Positions 34,701-41,686 of a stretch of 64,000 bases of DNA are shown here, piece after piece (position 1 is the stretch's first letter; the number at the start of each line of letters is the position of its first letter). This DNA is from Micrasema longulum (taxonomy: Eukaryota > Arthropoda > Insecta > Trichoptera > Brachycentridae), in NCBI GenBank assembly GCA_022494885.1, contig JAGVSM010001322.1, forward strand, positions 1 through 64,000, read 5' to 3'. The translations under genes and the position numbers were made by a program. Under the pieces are notes generated by a model. It was not told where the DNA came from, did not search any database, and saw only the letters and a list, made by a program, of their open reading frames with translations.

Positions 34701-37314
34701 GTCGCAGTAGGCACATTCCTTGTCATTTTTATAGTGTGTAGTGCCGGTATAATTTCAGCCCGTCGTCTTTGTTTATATTATTCGAGTGTTTGTGTATTTC
34801 AATTACTTCTTTTATTATTCGCCCACTGTTATTTCTAGGTTTATGCGAAATCTTTGGTTCGAAGGCGAAATGATGCCCAGTCTACGAAGTATTCCGCTGT
34901 TGCAGATTTTGTAGAGTGCCCGAGTTTACACATTCCTTTATGTTCATTAATTCGGTTCCCGGCACTGTACTCCACACTTCACACTCTACACTCTGCACTC
35001 TACACTCTACAATGATGACACGGAATGTGCCTTCTGCCGACTGCTACGCGGTACAAATTACTACTGCATAAACACATATTTTTTCTACAAAACATACAGT
35101 TTACCCCGAAGATGGCACCTAAAAGTAGCCGAAACGTCGCAACGAATCCAACTTACACGGAAATATACATAGAGCTATTTTGTAATTGTTTTTTATCAGT
35201 ATTTTCTATTCAATCTACGATTAAATATAATTGTATTTGTCGTATTATTTTTAGTCTTAGGGGGTATTTCACCATCTCCTTGTAAAACCTGATCAGCTTA
35301 TAATATGTCCCGCTAAATCACATGTAAGTTTAAAAATCCATTTCACTATCTCTGATTATGGCAAAAAAATGCAAATCTCATTTAAATCGTCGCTAAAGTT
35401 AACCGAGGTATTTCCTCTGTTTAACCCATTGCACCGCTAATAAAGATGACATAATTTGTTCAAACAACACACTATTGAATTTTGACACATTTTTTTATTA
35501 CAATAACATTAAGAATAAATAATAAATAATGTGAAATAAATTGTGATTATTACATTTTATTATGAAATCAGTAAGCGCAATATACTTGGTTGTGTCCTTT
35601 TTATGAATAAACTTATTGTCATTCAGTTTTAATGTATAAAAAAAACACTTCAAAGACAAACCGGTAAATCGCCGGTTCTGTGAGTTAGTGACAAATTGAC
35701 CTTGGCCGGCTATTCGCTGGCTTTGTGTTGCAATGGGTTAAATGGCGTCACTCCCGTTATCGTTATGACAGATCTGCTTGCCGTGAAAACTGTTTATAAT
35801 CTAAATAATTATTTGCGAATCCAAGATTTTATGTTAAATTAGGTTGGTACTCTATTAAAGCTTGTATAAGAAAACATTATCTTTACACAATTTCATATGT
35901 TTACTGACATTTATGTAAAAGCTAAAGAGAAAATACTGAAACAGAAAAATAATAGCTATTAAAACAAAAGCGAGCTAAGAAAGACATATTATAAATGTCA
36001 TAAAAAGTAACCTAAACTATTGATTCTCATTTTCAATAACATATTAAATACTGCGATATATCTAAAGCTTATTAGTAAAATTAAACGTAATAACTGAGGA
36101 AGAATAGAGTTGCTAGGCGTGCGTGGGAGTGTGGATTTCCGGCAGCAAATGCATAGATTTTTACAGCCAGGGCTTCCTGCGGATGTGTTGCCAGTTGCCG
36201 GACGAATGTCTCCATTAACTAGTCTAAGGATTGGTTTCGAGTTATTTCAACGTACGTTCTGTTAATCAGGATTTATAAGAAGATGATGACATTAATTGAT
36301 AATTTAATTAATATTATAAAATATTTAGATTATTATCACTTTATTTTTTATATTGTTCAAATTTTTGCTTTATGTTTATGGTTACATTTCATGAGGAAGT
36401 TCAGTGCTACGGGAAATCGGATGTAATTTTTTTTCTTACGCCTGAAAATTGGAGCATTCAATTGTACCGCATGTTCTTGAAAATGTATGAAAAACGAATA
36501 AAAATGGTTTTAGTAAATTAATCTACTTTGATACATTACAGGTTTATGTGACCGCGTGTTTGCAATAACCAATAAATTATAGCGTCGTTACGTTGTTGTG
36601 GCAATTATGAGCAATCGTGATTACGACCGGCAACAGATTTCCAGGATCCGGGTTAGCCATATTTTTCCACACACAAGTACAAATTATAGTGGTACGGGGT
36701 TCAACTTTTAAATGTCAGAAACAAAACAAACACTCTTATCCGATCATCTTAAATGATGTCGTGGAATGCCCGCAAGTCAGCGGTTCGTGCAATAAACGTC
36801 AGTTAAACCCACGTTTTCTTTGCTTCTTGCCAATTATGTTTCATCATTCGGATGTGTGTTTTGATCGCTCACGGACCGGAACTTGTGACATCGAGGGCGG
36901 TGTAATTTGGAGTGAATTTTTAAAATTTCAAAATTTTAAAAAATCACGCCGATGATAATGCGATACATAAAACAAAACTCGTGGCTTAGTTTTGACAATC
37001 TACTAACAAATAAATTAAAAACCACCGAACTTCCTCATAAGACGGCAGGCATAATCTGTACATCTGTTTGCATTCGTAACATAATGAAATAAAGTAAATA
37101 TTGCTGGTGTTCCAGGCAAGTGATCATCGTGCTCACGCAGCTGGAGGGCAGCGGGGGCTTTTCCATCGCGCACCGACTCACACACCGCCTCGCCACCACT
37201 GCCACCCTCCACGACTGGGGCGCGCCCTCTGGGGCCCAGCCTCCCCCTCGTCACCACCAGCCCCCCCTGGACCAGCACGTGCAGGGGCTCCATGCCCCCC
37301 GACTCATCACCTAA
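16483..37314 (+). CDS. sol: Small optic lobes / calpain-15 homologue, ten exons (whole gene)
   Basis: Joining 16483-16715, 16986-17629, 20211-20280, 22991-23127, 23200-23309, 25469-25658, 25759-25964, 28745-28841, 28924-30022 and 37116-37314 gives 2985 bases, 994 codons plus TAA. Every junction is GT-AG and in phase. Five RanBP2-type zinc fingers (first Trp at 10, 91, 190, 269, 326) precede a papain-like calpain core with Cys467 ([13 protein letters not shown]), His632 ([11 protein letters not shown]) and Asn652 ([12 protein letters not shown]), then the SOL-specific C-terminal domain ending HAPRLIT. Fly sol is needed for normal optic-lobe development; mammalian CAPN15 is the orthologue. The family is a non-EF-hand, cytosolic cysteine protease that recognises ubiquitin-type partners through the fingers. 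Length sits near human CAPN15 (about 1090) and well below fly SOL (about 1600). Exons are GC-rich; introns are AT-rich and full of transposons. Confidence 0.95.
16986..17629 (+). CDS. sol: sol exon 2 (zinc fingers 2-4)
   Basis: Acceptor TGTGTACAG|A after a 270-base intron, donor G|GTGAGT. Contains fingers starting at Trp91, Trp190 and Trp269, each with the C-x2-C ... C-x2-C spacing. An extra Cys-rich stretch near residues 240-256 may be a decayed finger. Very GC-rich, so long open frames on other strands here are composition artefacts. Confidence 0.9.
17683..17837 (+). repeat. SINE family B, copy in sol intron 2
   Basis: Begins TATTTCATTGTTCCTGGACT, runs through GCAGCTGAAGCGCAAGATGG and CCAAACATTGCCCTATACAC, and ends with GGGAAATGATGATGATAG. 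Matches the next repeat at 17930-18137 over its whole length. The tRNA-like head is missing. Confidence 0.6.
17930..18137 (+). repeat. SINE family B, copy with B box, sol intron 2
   Basis: Starts with a tRNA-like B box (GGTTCGATTTCC near 17940). The body then reads ATTTCATAGTCCCTGGACTG and CCTGAAGCGTAAGACTGATC. It ends GGGAATGGTGATGATGATGA. The ATGATG tail is the kind used by RTE-dependent SINEs, and an RTE 3' end with the same tail is at 52620-52940. Confidence 0.65.
18840..18972 (+). repeat. LINE 3' UTR fragment with (AAAAT)n tail
   Basis: AT-rich 3' UTR-like sequence ends in TAATAAAATAAAATAAAATA and further AAAAT repeats at 18932-18972. No coding part remains. A similar tail appears at 19170-19200. 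Confidence 0.45.
19390..19790 (-). pseudogene. Mariner transposase fragment, rearranged
   Basis: On the minus strand, around 19750-19700, a [15 protein letters not shown] block (second catalytic Asp region of mariner transposases) is visible. Around 19625-19560 a decayed [13 protein letters not shown] block follows, then the usual C-terminal end to about 19400. Between the two catalytic blocks, where the conserved [12 protein letters not shown] should sit, lies a perfect palindrome (19637-19690). Stops and frame changes show it is dead. Confidence 0.65.
19637..19690. repeat. Perfect palindrome, 25-bp arms, 4-nt loop
   Basis: Arms 19637-19661 and 19666-19690 are exact reverse complements (TAGGCCGTGGAACCTGTTCA...), separated by AATC. 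Confidence 0.9.
20211..20280 (+). CDS. sol: sol exon 3 (70-base polyproline micro-exon)
   Basis: Acceptor TGTCTTGCAG, donor CGCAG|GTAAGG. Encodes an acidic start and then [11 protein letters not shown]. It was found by phase: exon 2 leaves one base and exon 4 needs two from its left neighbour, and only this exon (2 + 22 codons + 2) fits both. The polyproline run could bind SH3, WW or EVH1 domains (inference). Confidence 0.85.
20440..21190 (+). mobile_element. Jockey-type LINE 3' end, copy 1
   Basis: A 113-codon frame (20479-20820) reads [15 protein letters not shown], then [20 protein letters not shown] and [15 protein letters not shown], the C-terminal ORF2 region of jockey-like LINEs. The 3' UTR follows and ends CGAAATAAATAAAATAAAAT. 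A near-identical shorter copy is at 30365-30886 and a short diverged one at 32038-32155. Confidence 0.75.
21955..22140 (-). repeat. LINE 3' tail
   Basis: On the minus strand this reads a 3' UTR with CATATGTGTGATATG-like words and AAAGTAGGGCACACATATCA (plus view), then an AAATAAA-rich tail. It matches the 3' end of the LINE at 28330-28705 in the opposite orientation (CATAACAATATGTATGATAT, GTGTGCCCTACTTTAAGATT). Confidence 0.6.
22145..22985. other. Rest of sol intron 3, no gene
   Basis: AT-rich, with a minus-strand-type (ATTT)n tail at about 22570-22600 that may mark another LINE 3' end. I see no coding signal. Confidence 0.35.
22991..23127 (+). CDS. sol: sol exon 4 (zinc finger 5)
   Basis: Acceptor TTTGTTAG|C, donor GGAG|GTGAGT. 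Finger 5 has [20 protein letters not shown] (Trp326, Cys328, Cys331), the best match to the RanBP2 consensus WxCxxCTxxN in the protein. The next intron is only 72 bases and stop-free in frame. Confidence 0.9.
23200..23309 (+). CDS. sol: sol exon 5 (linker helix)
   Basis: Acceptor CTTGTTGCAG|CC, donor CAA|GTACGT. Encodes a charged, probably helical linker ([20 protein letters not shown]) between the zinc fingers and the protease core. Confidence 0.88.
23310..24560. other. sol intron 5, left part, no gene
   Basis: AT-rich DNA with no recognisable coding or repeat signal apart from T/A-rich stretches near 23940-24130 that could be an old LINE tail. Confidence 0.35.
24590..25015 (-). pseudogene. 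R1-clade LINE C-terminal fragment, third copy
   Basis: The minus strand reads [20 protein letters not shown], then [19 protein letters not shown] and RHNLEEQ, the zinc-knuckle end of R1-clade ORF2. A stop follows, then a decayed tail. Same subfamily as the copies at 7262 and 11745, here inverted within sol intron 5. Confidence 0.7.
25469..25658 (+). CDS. sol: sol exon 6 (start of calpain core)
   Basis: Acceptor TTATTTCAG|CGC, donor CAGG|GTGAGT. Encodes [16 protein letters not shown], the conserved entry to calpain domain PC1, then WLRPRHI and [17 protein letters not shown] leading to the catalytic Cys. A GTAGGA at 25529 could act as an alternative donor but would break the conserved core. 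Confidence 0.9.
25759..25964 (+). CDS. sol: sol exon 7 (catalytic cysteine)
   Basis: Acceptor GTCCGCAG|GT after a 100-base GC-rich intron, donor TCGCAG|GTCATT. Holds [17 protein letters not shown] with nucleophile Cys467, then [20 protein letters not shown] and [12 protein letters not shown], all calpain PC1 hallmarks. Confidence 0.93.
26203..27045 (+). pseudogene. CR1-type LINE 3' end (same family as 1-4138)
   Basis: Begins in RT thumb sequence ([14 protein letters not shown]), then [20 protein letters not shown] and [20 protein letters not shown], parallel to the 85-786 frame of the LINE at the left edge. It ends with AACCCTAACGGGTTTTTTAA and an A-rich tail (about 27010-27045). It is 5'-truncated, with a frame change near 26895. 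It lies in sol intron 7 in the sense direction. Confidence 0.8.
27060..27330 (+). pseudogene. Jockey-type RT opening block fragment
   Basis: Two frames together read [18 protein letters not shown] and [13 protein letters not shown], the sequence that opens the RT domain in jockey-like LINEs (GPDGIP). A stop and a frame change separate them. Confidence 0.5.
27340..28330. other. sol intron 7, right part, no gene
   Basis: AT-rich DNA without recognisable genes. Confidence 0.35.
28330..28705 (+). mobile_element. LINE 3' end just upstream of sol exon 8
   Basis: A frame at 28357-28584 reads [20 protein letters not shown] and [19 protein letters not shown], a typical LINE ORF2 C-terminus (HNTRxKxKL, then KxFKxxxK). 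The 3' UTR (GTGTGCCCTACTTTAAGATT) and an (AAAT)n tail end at about 28701. Only about 43 bases separate the tail from the exon 8 acceptor. Confidence 0.75.
28745..28841 (+). CDS. sol: sol exon 8
   Basis: Acceptor CACCGTGCAG|GCC, donor GAAG|GTGAGT. Encodes [20 protein letters not shown] and [13 protein letters not shown], conserved PC1 sequence. A LINE tail ends only about 40 bases before its acceptor. Confidence 0.92.
28924..30022 (+). CDS. sol: sol exon 9 (catalytic His and Asn, SOL domain)
   Basis: Acceptor TTGCGCAG|GT after an 82-base intron, donor CACAG|GTATGT. Holds [32 protein letters not shown], the catalytic His632 and Asn652 blocks, [20 protein letters not shown], and most of the SOL C-terminal domain ([57 protein letters not shown]). 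By far the largest exon, with no intron in 1.1 kb. Confidence 0.95.
30104..31660 (-). pseudogene. Mariner transposase, DD34D type, frameshifted and LINE-interrupted
   Basis: N-terminal part (31660-31500) reads [19 protein letters not shown] and [14 protein letters not shown] frameshift at about 31500-31430 moves to [19 protein letters not shown]. Then come [19 protein letters not shown] (first Asp) and [18 protein letters not shown] (second Asp). The frame is then cut by a LINE (30365-30886) and resumes with [20 protein letters not shown] (third Asp), running to a stop at about 30104. With the insert and one GTATC copy ignored, 34 residues separate the second and third Asp, the canonical mariner spacing. 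The enzyme catalyses cut-and-paste transposition; this copy cannot. Confidence 0.85.
30365..30886 (+). mobile_element. Jockey-type LINE 3' end inserted in the mariner (copy 2)
   Basis: Near-identical over its length to 20675-21185 (TACCGTGTCCCCTCCAGGCC ... AATAAAATAAATAAATAA). Flanked by GTATC at 30360-30364 and 30887-30891, a plausible short target duplication. It carries only the last ORF2 codons and the 3' UTR. It is inserted antisense to the transposase but sense to sol. Confidence 0.85.
32038..32155 (+). repeat. Short diverged fragment of the same jockey-type LINE
   Basis: AATAAATTTGATTCCCCAGA through CTAGACTGTCTGATATTTTC parallels 20635-20745, with many substitutions. Confidence 0.65.
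32160..33820. other. sol intron 9 stretch with one unplaced open frame
   Basis: Mostly AT-rich with no known repeat. A 165-codon plus-strand frame (33257-33754, starting [17 protein letters not shown]) is the only sizeable one. Its composition and lack of any motif give no support for a real gene. Confidence 0.3.
33827..34030. mobile_element. Small MITE-like element with 18-bp inverted ends
   Basis: Left end AACGCCAGTATGTCCACA (33827-33844) is the reverse complement of the right end (34013-34030). The inside is short, AT-rich and non-coding. No clear target duplication, so the superfamily is open. Confidence 0.6.
34150..34250 (-). repeat. tRNA-like SINE head (family C fragment)
   Basis: The minus strand reads GGGGTTGTAGTCCCATGGCT, an A-box-like part, then GAGGTTCGAACCCTACTTGA, a B box, and GATTCCCATTTTC. 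A related piece (AAAATGGGAATCAAGTTGGG, GGGGTTTGAACTTAGG) lies at 52485-52525. Confidence 0.45.
34251..34450 (+). repeat. SINE family A, full-length copy
   Basis: tRNA-derived head with A box TGGTGTAGTGGTCAAGACGC and B box GGGTTCGATTCCC, body TCTCAAGCCTGGTTGTTCTG and GGGCCTCCTGGCCTGTTGTG, then poly-A and ATGAA repeats (34418-34455). Other copies: 46992-47160 (plus), 54505-54683 and 63460-63547 (minus). Confidence 0.85.
34591..35155. repeat. Long inverted repeat, Penelope-like or foldback element
   Basis: Left arm about 34591-34765 and right arm about 34955-35155 are imperfect reverse complements. The outer parts read AAGTTGGATTTGTTACGACA and (minus view) AAGTTGGATTCGTTGCGACG, then both have a GGTAAACTGT block and a TAGTAATTTGTACCG block. 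The right arm carries a CACTCTACACT minisatellite (about 34965-35010). The terminal GAAGATGGCACCT...GTAGCCGAAACGTCG is reminiscent of hammerhead-bearing ends of Penelope-like elements (inference). Confidence 0.7.
35421..35741. mobile_element. piggyBac-type MITE
   Basis: TTAA at 35421-35424 and 35738-35741 flank a 313-base non-coding unit that starts CCCATTGCACCGC and ends TGTTGCAATGGG. The TTAA target duplication and the CCC-starting inverted ends (CCCATTGCA) are diagnostic of the piggyBac superfamily. No transposase inside, so it would depend on an autonomous relative. Confidence 0.85.
35745..36600. other. sol intron 9 stretch, no gene
   Basis: AT-rich, with a GC-richer spot at 36110-36210. 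No motif recognised. Confidence 0.35.
36640..36850 (+). repeat. Unnamed dispersed repeat, copy 1
   Basis: Contains GGTACGGGGTTCAACTTTTA, AATGTCAGAAACAAAACAAACA, and AAACGTCAGTTAAACCCACG. The same blocks in the same order occur on the minus strand at 45640-45440. The family is unknown; the two copies are diverged. Confidence 0.6.
37050..37100 (+). repeat. LINE tail just before sol exon 10
   Basis: TAATCTGTACATCTGTTTGC then ATTCGTAACATAATGAAATA resembles the extreme 3' end of the jockey-type LINE (ACCTGTACATCTGTTTGTAT, TCGAAATAAATAAA). It ends about 15 bases before the exon 10 acceptor. Confidence 0.5.
37116..37314 (+). CDS. sol: sol exon 10 (C-terminus)
   Basis: Acceptor GGTGTTCCAG|G. Encodes [20 protein letters not shown] and [14 protein letters not shown], a proline/histidine-rich stretch, then [11 protein letters not shown] and TAA at 37312-37314. 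It is 7.1 kb from exon 9 across the most transposon-laden intron. The HAPRLIT end is the same as in other SOL proteins, so the gene is complete. Confidence 0.93.
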
Positions 37315-40300
37315 CCTCGCCTTCTCCTATTTGTGGATATCGCTCTCTATGAATATCGATGAGGAAGCTTAGTGTTTATTTTTTTTAAAAATGTTTGTTA
37401 ATAGATTATCAATTTTTCAATTTTTTTCTATGATTTTTTATGTTTTTAACTTTGAAAATTTCCGCCGAAACTTCAAAATTACACCAGCCACGACATTGTG
37501 AGTTCAAGTCGGTGAGTTTTTATAGAACCCTGTACAATCTCGAAAATATTTTTTTTGTGCCCGCTAAACGTCAAAAAACCAGAAACCTATCGTATAACAT
37601 AACAACACCATAATTGATCGGTTTTTTAATTTTCCAAAGAAACACTTCAATTATGCAATTTACCGTAGCACTGAACTTCATTGTGTAGTATCGATGTACT
37701 AATGATGTTTGTATATATAATATAAAAGTAATTCATCATCAGTAAACATGTAAATTGGTGCTTCTAAATTATGAAATAATAACGGGGAATGTATCTCGTG
37801 TACATTGGTACTCGTAGGAATACTTCGCCAGCATCTCGTGCAGACTTGTATGATAGCTTCTGGGATTCGTCCTCTGTGTTCCGTGATCGGGCGACACGGA
37901 GGGACGAGGGCGAGGGAACCGGGCTAGAACTGCCAATCTGTAGATGAACCGTCTCTGCGCCGGTTAGAATAATCCGGCGGTTCGGAGGAGTGGTGTACGC
38001 CATCCACGGTCACCCGTGTGCGGCTGTACGCGTAGATATATTTTGTGATATTATCATTATGACATAGTATCAAACTATCGCGTACTCAATATGGATATTT
38101 GTTTGATTATATTTATTTCTAGTTTCACTAAAACTTTGTGTGATCGTCTCGTACAAATATTTCTGTGACTTATTGAATAATCTACTTGTATAAATAAGTA
38201 TCTACTCTAGTTATCCCTCGTGTCATAGATATTAATGGTGGAAATCCTCGGGAGTCGGACCCTATAGTCACTCGCGATGTCGAGCGGCGCTGCGAGCGAT
38301 CCCATATTGTATTGTGATATTACAATATTACTCTGTACATATTATTGCTAACATCTCGTATTTCATTCCCGAGATTATAAGTTCGACTGTCACCTTTTGT
38401 AGTAACCGATAGTTTAGGAATCGTCGTACACGGTGCGGGATATTGGAGTGTAATCGCCCACTGCCCACGTGCCCGGAGTATTATTATTACGCACGATGAC
38501 AGGCAAAACATACGCGGCCTACAGATAATTGTATATACATACACGATAGAATATTAGTGTAGGAATATATTGTGTAGTTTTGAAACAAATGAGTCAAGTA
38601 AGATAGAGTAATATTTATAATTAAAAAAAGGTGTTCCGATGAATAGCATTTATTCAATTAAGAGTAAGATCTTCTAACAGCATATGTATATTCACTTTTC
38701 TCCATTCACCCGATGTTTTTCTGATTTGGGATCTCTCGCATTTCGTGTAAGAATCTTCAGTCAACCTCGCAGGATGATGCCCGTTGCTCAGTGCGGATTG
38801 TTTGGGTTTGTTAAACTCGGATTGTTCCGCCACTCTCGCCTGCGGAACGGCCAATCGGTGTTCTCTCACTTCTGGCCGTAGCAGCTTCGTACCGAGACTG
38901 CGTTAATCCATCCGACACCGTTCGAGTTGTCTTTCCGCTCTCTCTCGCGGAACATCGCCGCTCCTAACACGACTAGTCTGCGCCGTCCGGTGTAATCTCA
39001 CTTCTGTCTATGAGAGTATCGTAGTTCCGGAGCCACGACTGATATTAAAATGTTTCTCGACATTTTTGTGGTGCTTGTCAAGCTTCACACGATTAGATAT
39101 TATTTTATTGCCTCGAGAAATACTCTATTTGCCATGACAATTATTATTATTATATCCACTAAGTGAATATTTTTTTCTTTCTTTCCAGGCTAGTACGGAA
39201 CTGTGATTTTGTCTATGTTTGTAGTTTAGACTGACACTGATGTAACAATATTTTTTATACAATATTCTCATCTTCAACTTTTGAATACTAATTATTATCA
39301 GAGAGTGAATATAACATAATGCTCTAACTGCTAATCGACCCCCGAGCAGTCTATTTTATGCACGAATGTTTTTTTTGCACCTGATAAATTTGATAAAGCT
39401 TTACCATTATTATGGCATACTTCAGTGCATCTTATCGTTAATTATCTGCAAAACATCAAATCCAAATTTGTGTAAAGGTAATTGACCATAAACACCCTAA
39501 TGGCAAATTTATTCCCAAAATGAGCATGTAAATATTTAAATAAAAAGTTGATCTGTACTGGAAAAGCCTCTCCATTCTTGTTTTTACCTACTGATTTAAT
39601 CATGATGCAATTTTTTTTCTTTCTTGTTTTTTTTTTTATTGTGTATTTTTTATTTATAGGGTATATAAATATCGTACCTAACATGTATACAGAATCAATT
39701 TTCTTCTGCATTAAGTAAGATCATCTTATTCCGCATGACCGTAGCTCCCATAGATATCGGAAATCTACATTTAGATATTCCATTTGTCATTTTAAATAAA
39801 TCGGTGATGCTATTTGTAATATATGAGATGATATTAATTATGTATAAAACATTGTGCAATATTTTTGTCTTTTATATTATAAAATTGGTTTAGACTGACA
39901 AGTTTTTTTTTTAGTTGACTTTAGGGTGATCTGATTGACAATGTGAGCTAATTGAATTAATTTGTTTTGTATTTAGTTAGACTGATTTACATATGATAAT
40001 ATTATAAAGCGAAGCCATGAGACACATATTACCGTGTATAGTCGTGTTCCTGTGATCTGCGAGTGCTCGCTGGCTCTGCTCGCCGCCCGCTGCCATTTCT
40101 GTCAACTGCATGTCCATCACTCTCTCGGGTTTTAATATTGATTTATGTTAAATCTGACTGTCACAGATATTTGTAAAATTAATCCCATGTGGTAATTTTA
40201 AAAACATACAAATATTAGTTAAGTAATTTTATTGCGGTTTAGCGTACCGAGTTTTCTCCGTAAACACTCGGCATTTTCGTAATTCTGCAACCTGTCGCAC

Positions 40301-41200
40301 TAAACTCGCGCACAATGGGCAACCATAAATATTCTCTCATCACCGAGTGAAATGACATCACCCACTGCTTATTTTTTTACCTCGCACATAGGATGTACAT
40401 TGTACATTGTACATCCTAGGTACCGTCATGTGAATTGTCTTAATTAGGCCGATAACTTTCTTCTACCGTGTGGTATTAGAGACCTGACCGAATGAGTGCG
40501 AGTGTTATTGTTTCGTTACCATTCCAGATTAATTGGCTAAATTGGCAAAGTTCTATTTCTGACTTAAAAAGGCTGAAATGCTTAGAAATGTAAAAAGTGC
40601 CTATATTCTTGTGGTTTGTGAAAATTGCTCCGCACATTTTGTAACAGTGATTCGGTTTGTAAATTGTTTTGCTCGCTTTCTAATTAACTGTACATCGTGT
40701 AGTGTGCCCCTCGGTGAGGAAGTATTATTCGCCATTTTAAAGAATTACACAAATTGCGGATGAATGCAGTGTTTTTTTATTGAGAAATCCTCTTCCCGTA
40801 AAGTTGAGTGCGAGACACGCCCTCCGCGCGAAGGAATGAAACACAAATAATATATGTAGTAACATCTAACATCGCCCACCAAGCACGAGAACTGAAACTT
40901 AGTTGACGTTTTCTCATGCTTCTGTATTTAGGATTTAATCAATTTGTACACAAAATGGATACATTTGTACAGCCTTGTATAATGAATACACCACACCTAC
41001 TGCTTACTTAGTATGTATTACAAATTGTTATCAAATAATCCAAATAGAATACTTTTCCTTTTACACAGCGTGTAATCATTTATTTTCCAATCGTATAGGT
41101 ACACTATATACCCATATTAGGCTCTTTTATAAATCTCAAGATCAAAAAGTAACACTTATAAAAATACTATTTAAAATTAAGTCTCTAAACACTTAAATAG
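37315..41200. other. Long non-coding interval between sol and AstA, possible sol 3' UTR
   Basis: No open frame of interest. GC-richer islands at 37850-38030 and 38750-39050 stand out in AT-rich DNA and are not matched by repeats elsewhere in the window. AATAAA occurs at 39539-39544 among others. A hairpin with 11-bp arms (TAGGATGTACA) lies at 40389-40418. Some or all of this may be a long sol 3' UTR; the sequence does not decide it. Confidence 0.4.
40389..40418. repeat. Hairpin, 11-bp arms
   Basis: TAGGATGTACA (40389-40399) and TGTACATCCTA (40408-40418) pair across an 8-base loop that itself contains TGTACA. Confidence 0.7.
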
Positions 41201-41208
41201 ATATACAA

Positions 41209-41254
41209 TTTATTAATGAATAAATCACGCAATGATTGACTGAAGCTGTTTATT
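41209..41254 (-). terminator. AstA: Candidate AstA polyadenylation signals
   Basis: TTTATT at 41249-41254 and 41209-41214 on the plus strand are AATAAA on the minus strand, 430-480 bases after the AstA stop. Position only. Confidence 0.4.
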
Positions 41255-41686
41255 ACAATACATATATAATATACCTTCTGCGTTGTCTGTCCCGGCCATT
41301 GAATTATAAGTAGGAAGCGTAAATTATTTACAAATTCTAGAGAACGACACTTCCTGCGAAACCGGCAAAGTTTAGCGGGGTACGGCATGCGGCGAGACTA
41401 GGAAGAGGACAGCGGGGGGACTCAAGCGGCTATATGAAATCTTACTTCAGTTTCAGAACTCGCTTATACAATATAGTACAACATGAATAGAGTTCATCAA
41501 ATTAGTTCAACGTGTCATATTATTCTTTACGCGATTATAGTAAGTTAATGTTAGAGTATCGGAGCACCTTTAATGAATTGACTAAAGATGTCTCCTTGGA
41601 AATCTCCCGATGGGCTTATACTGTAATAATAATTCTCCCAAAATTGACTAGAGTAAAGTTAACAAGATCCTTCCCGAACAGCGGCC

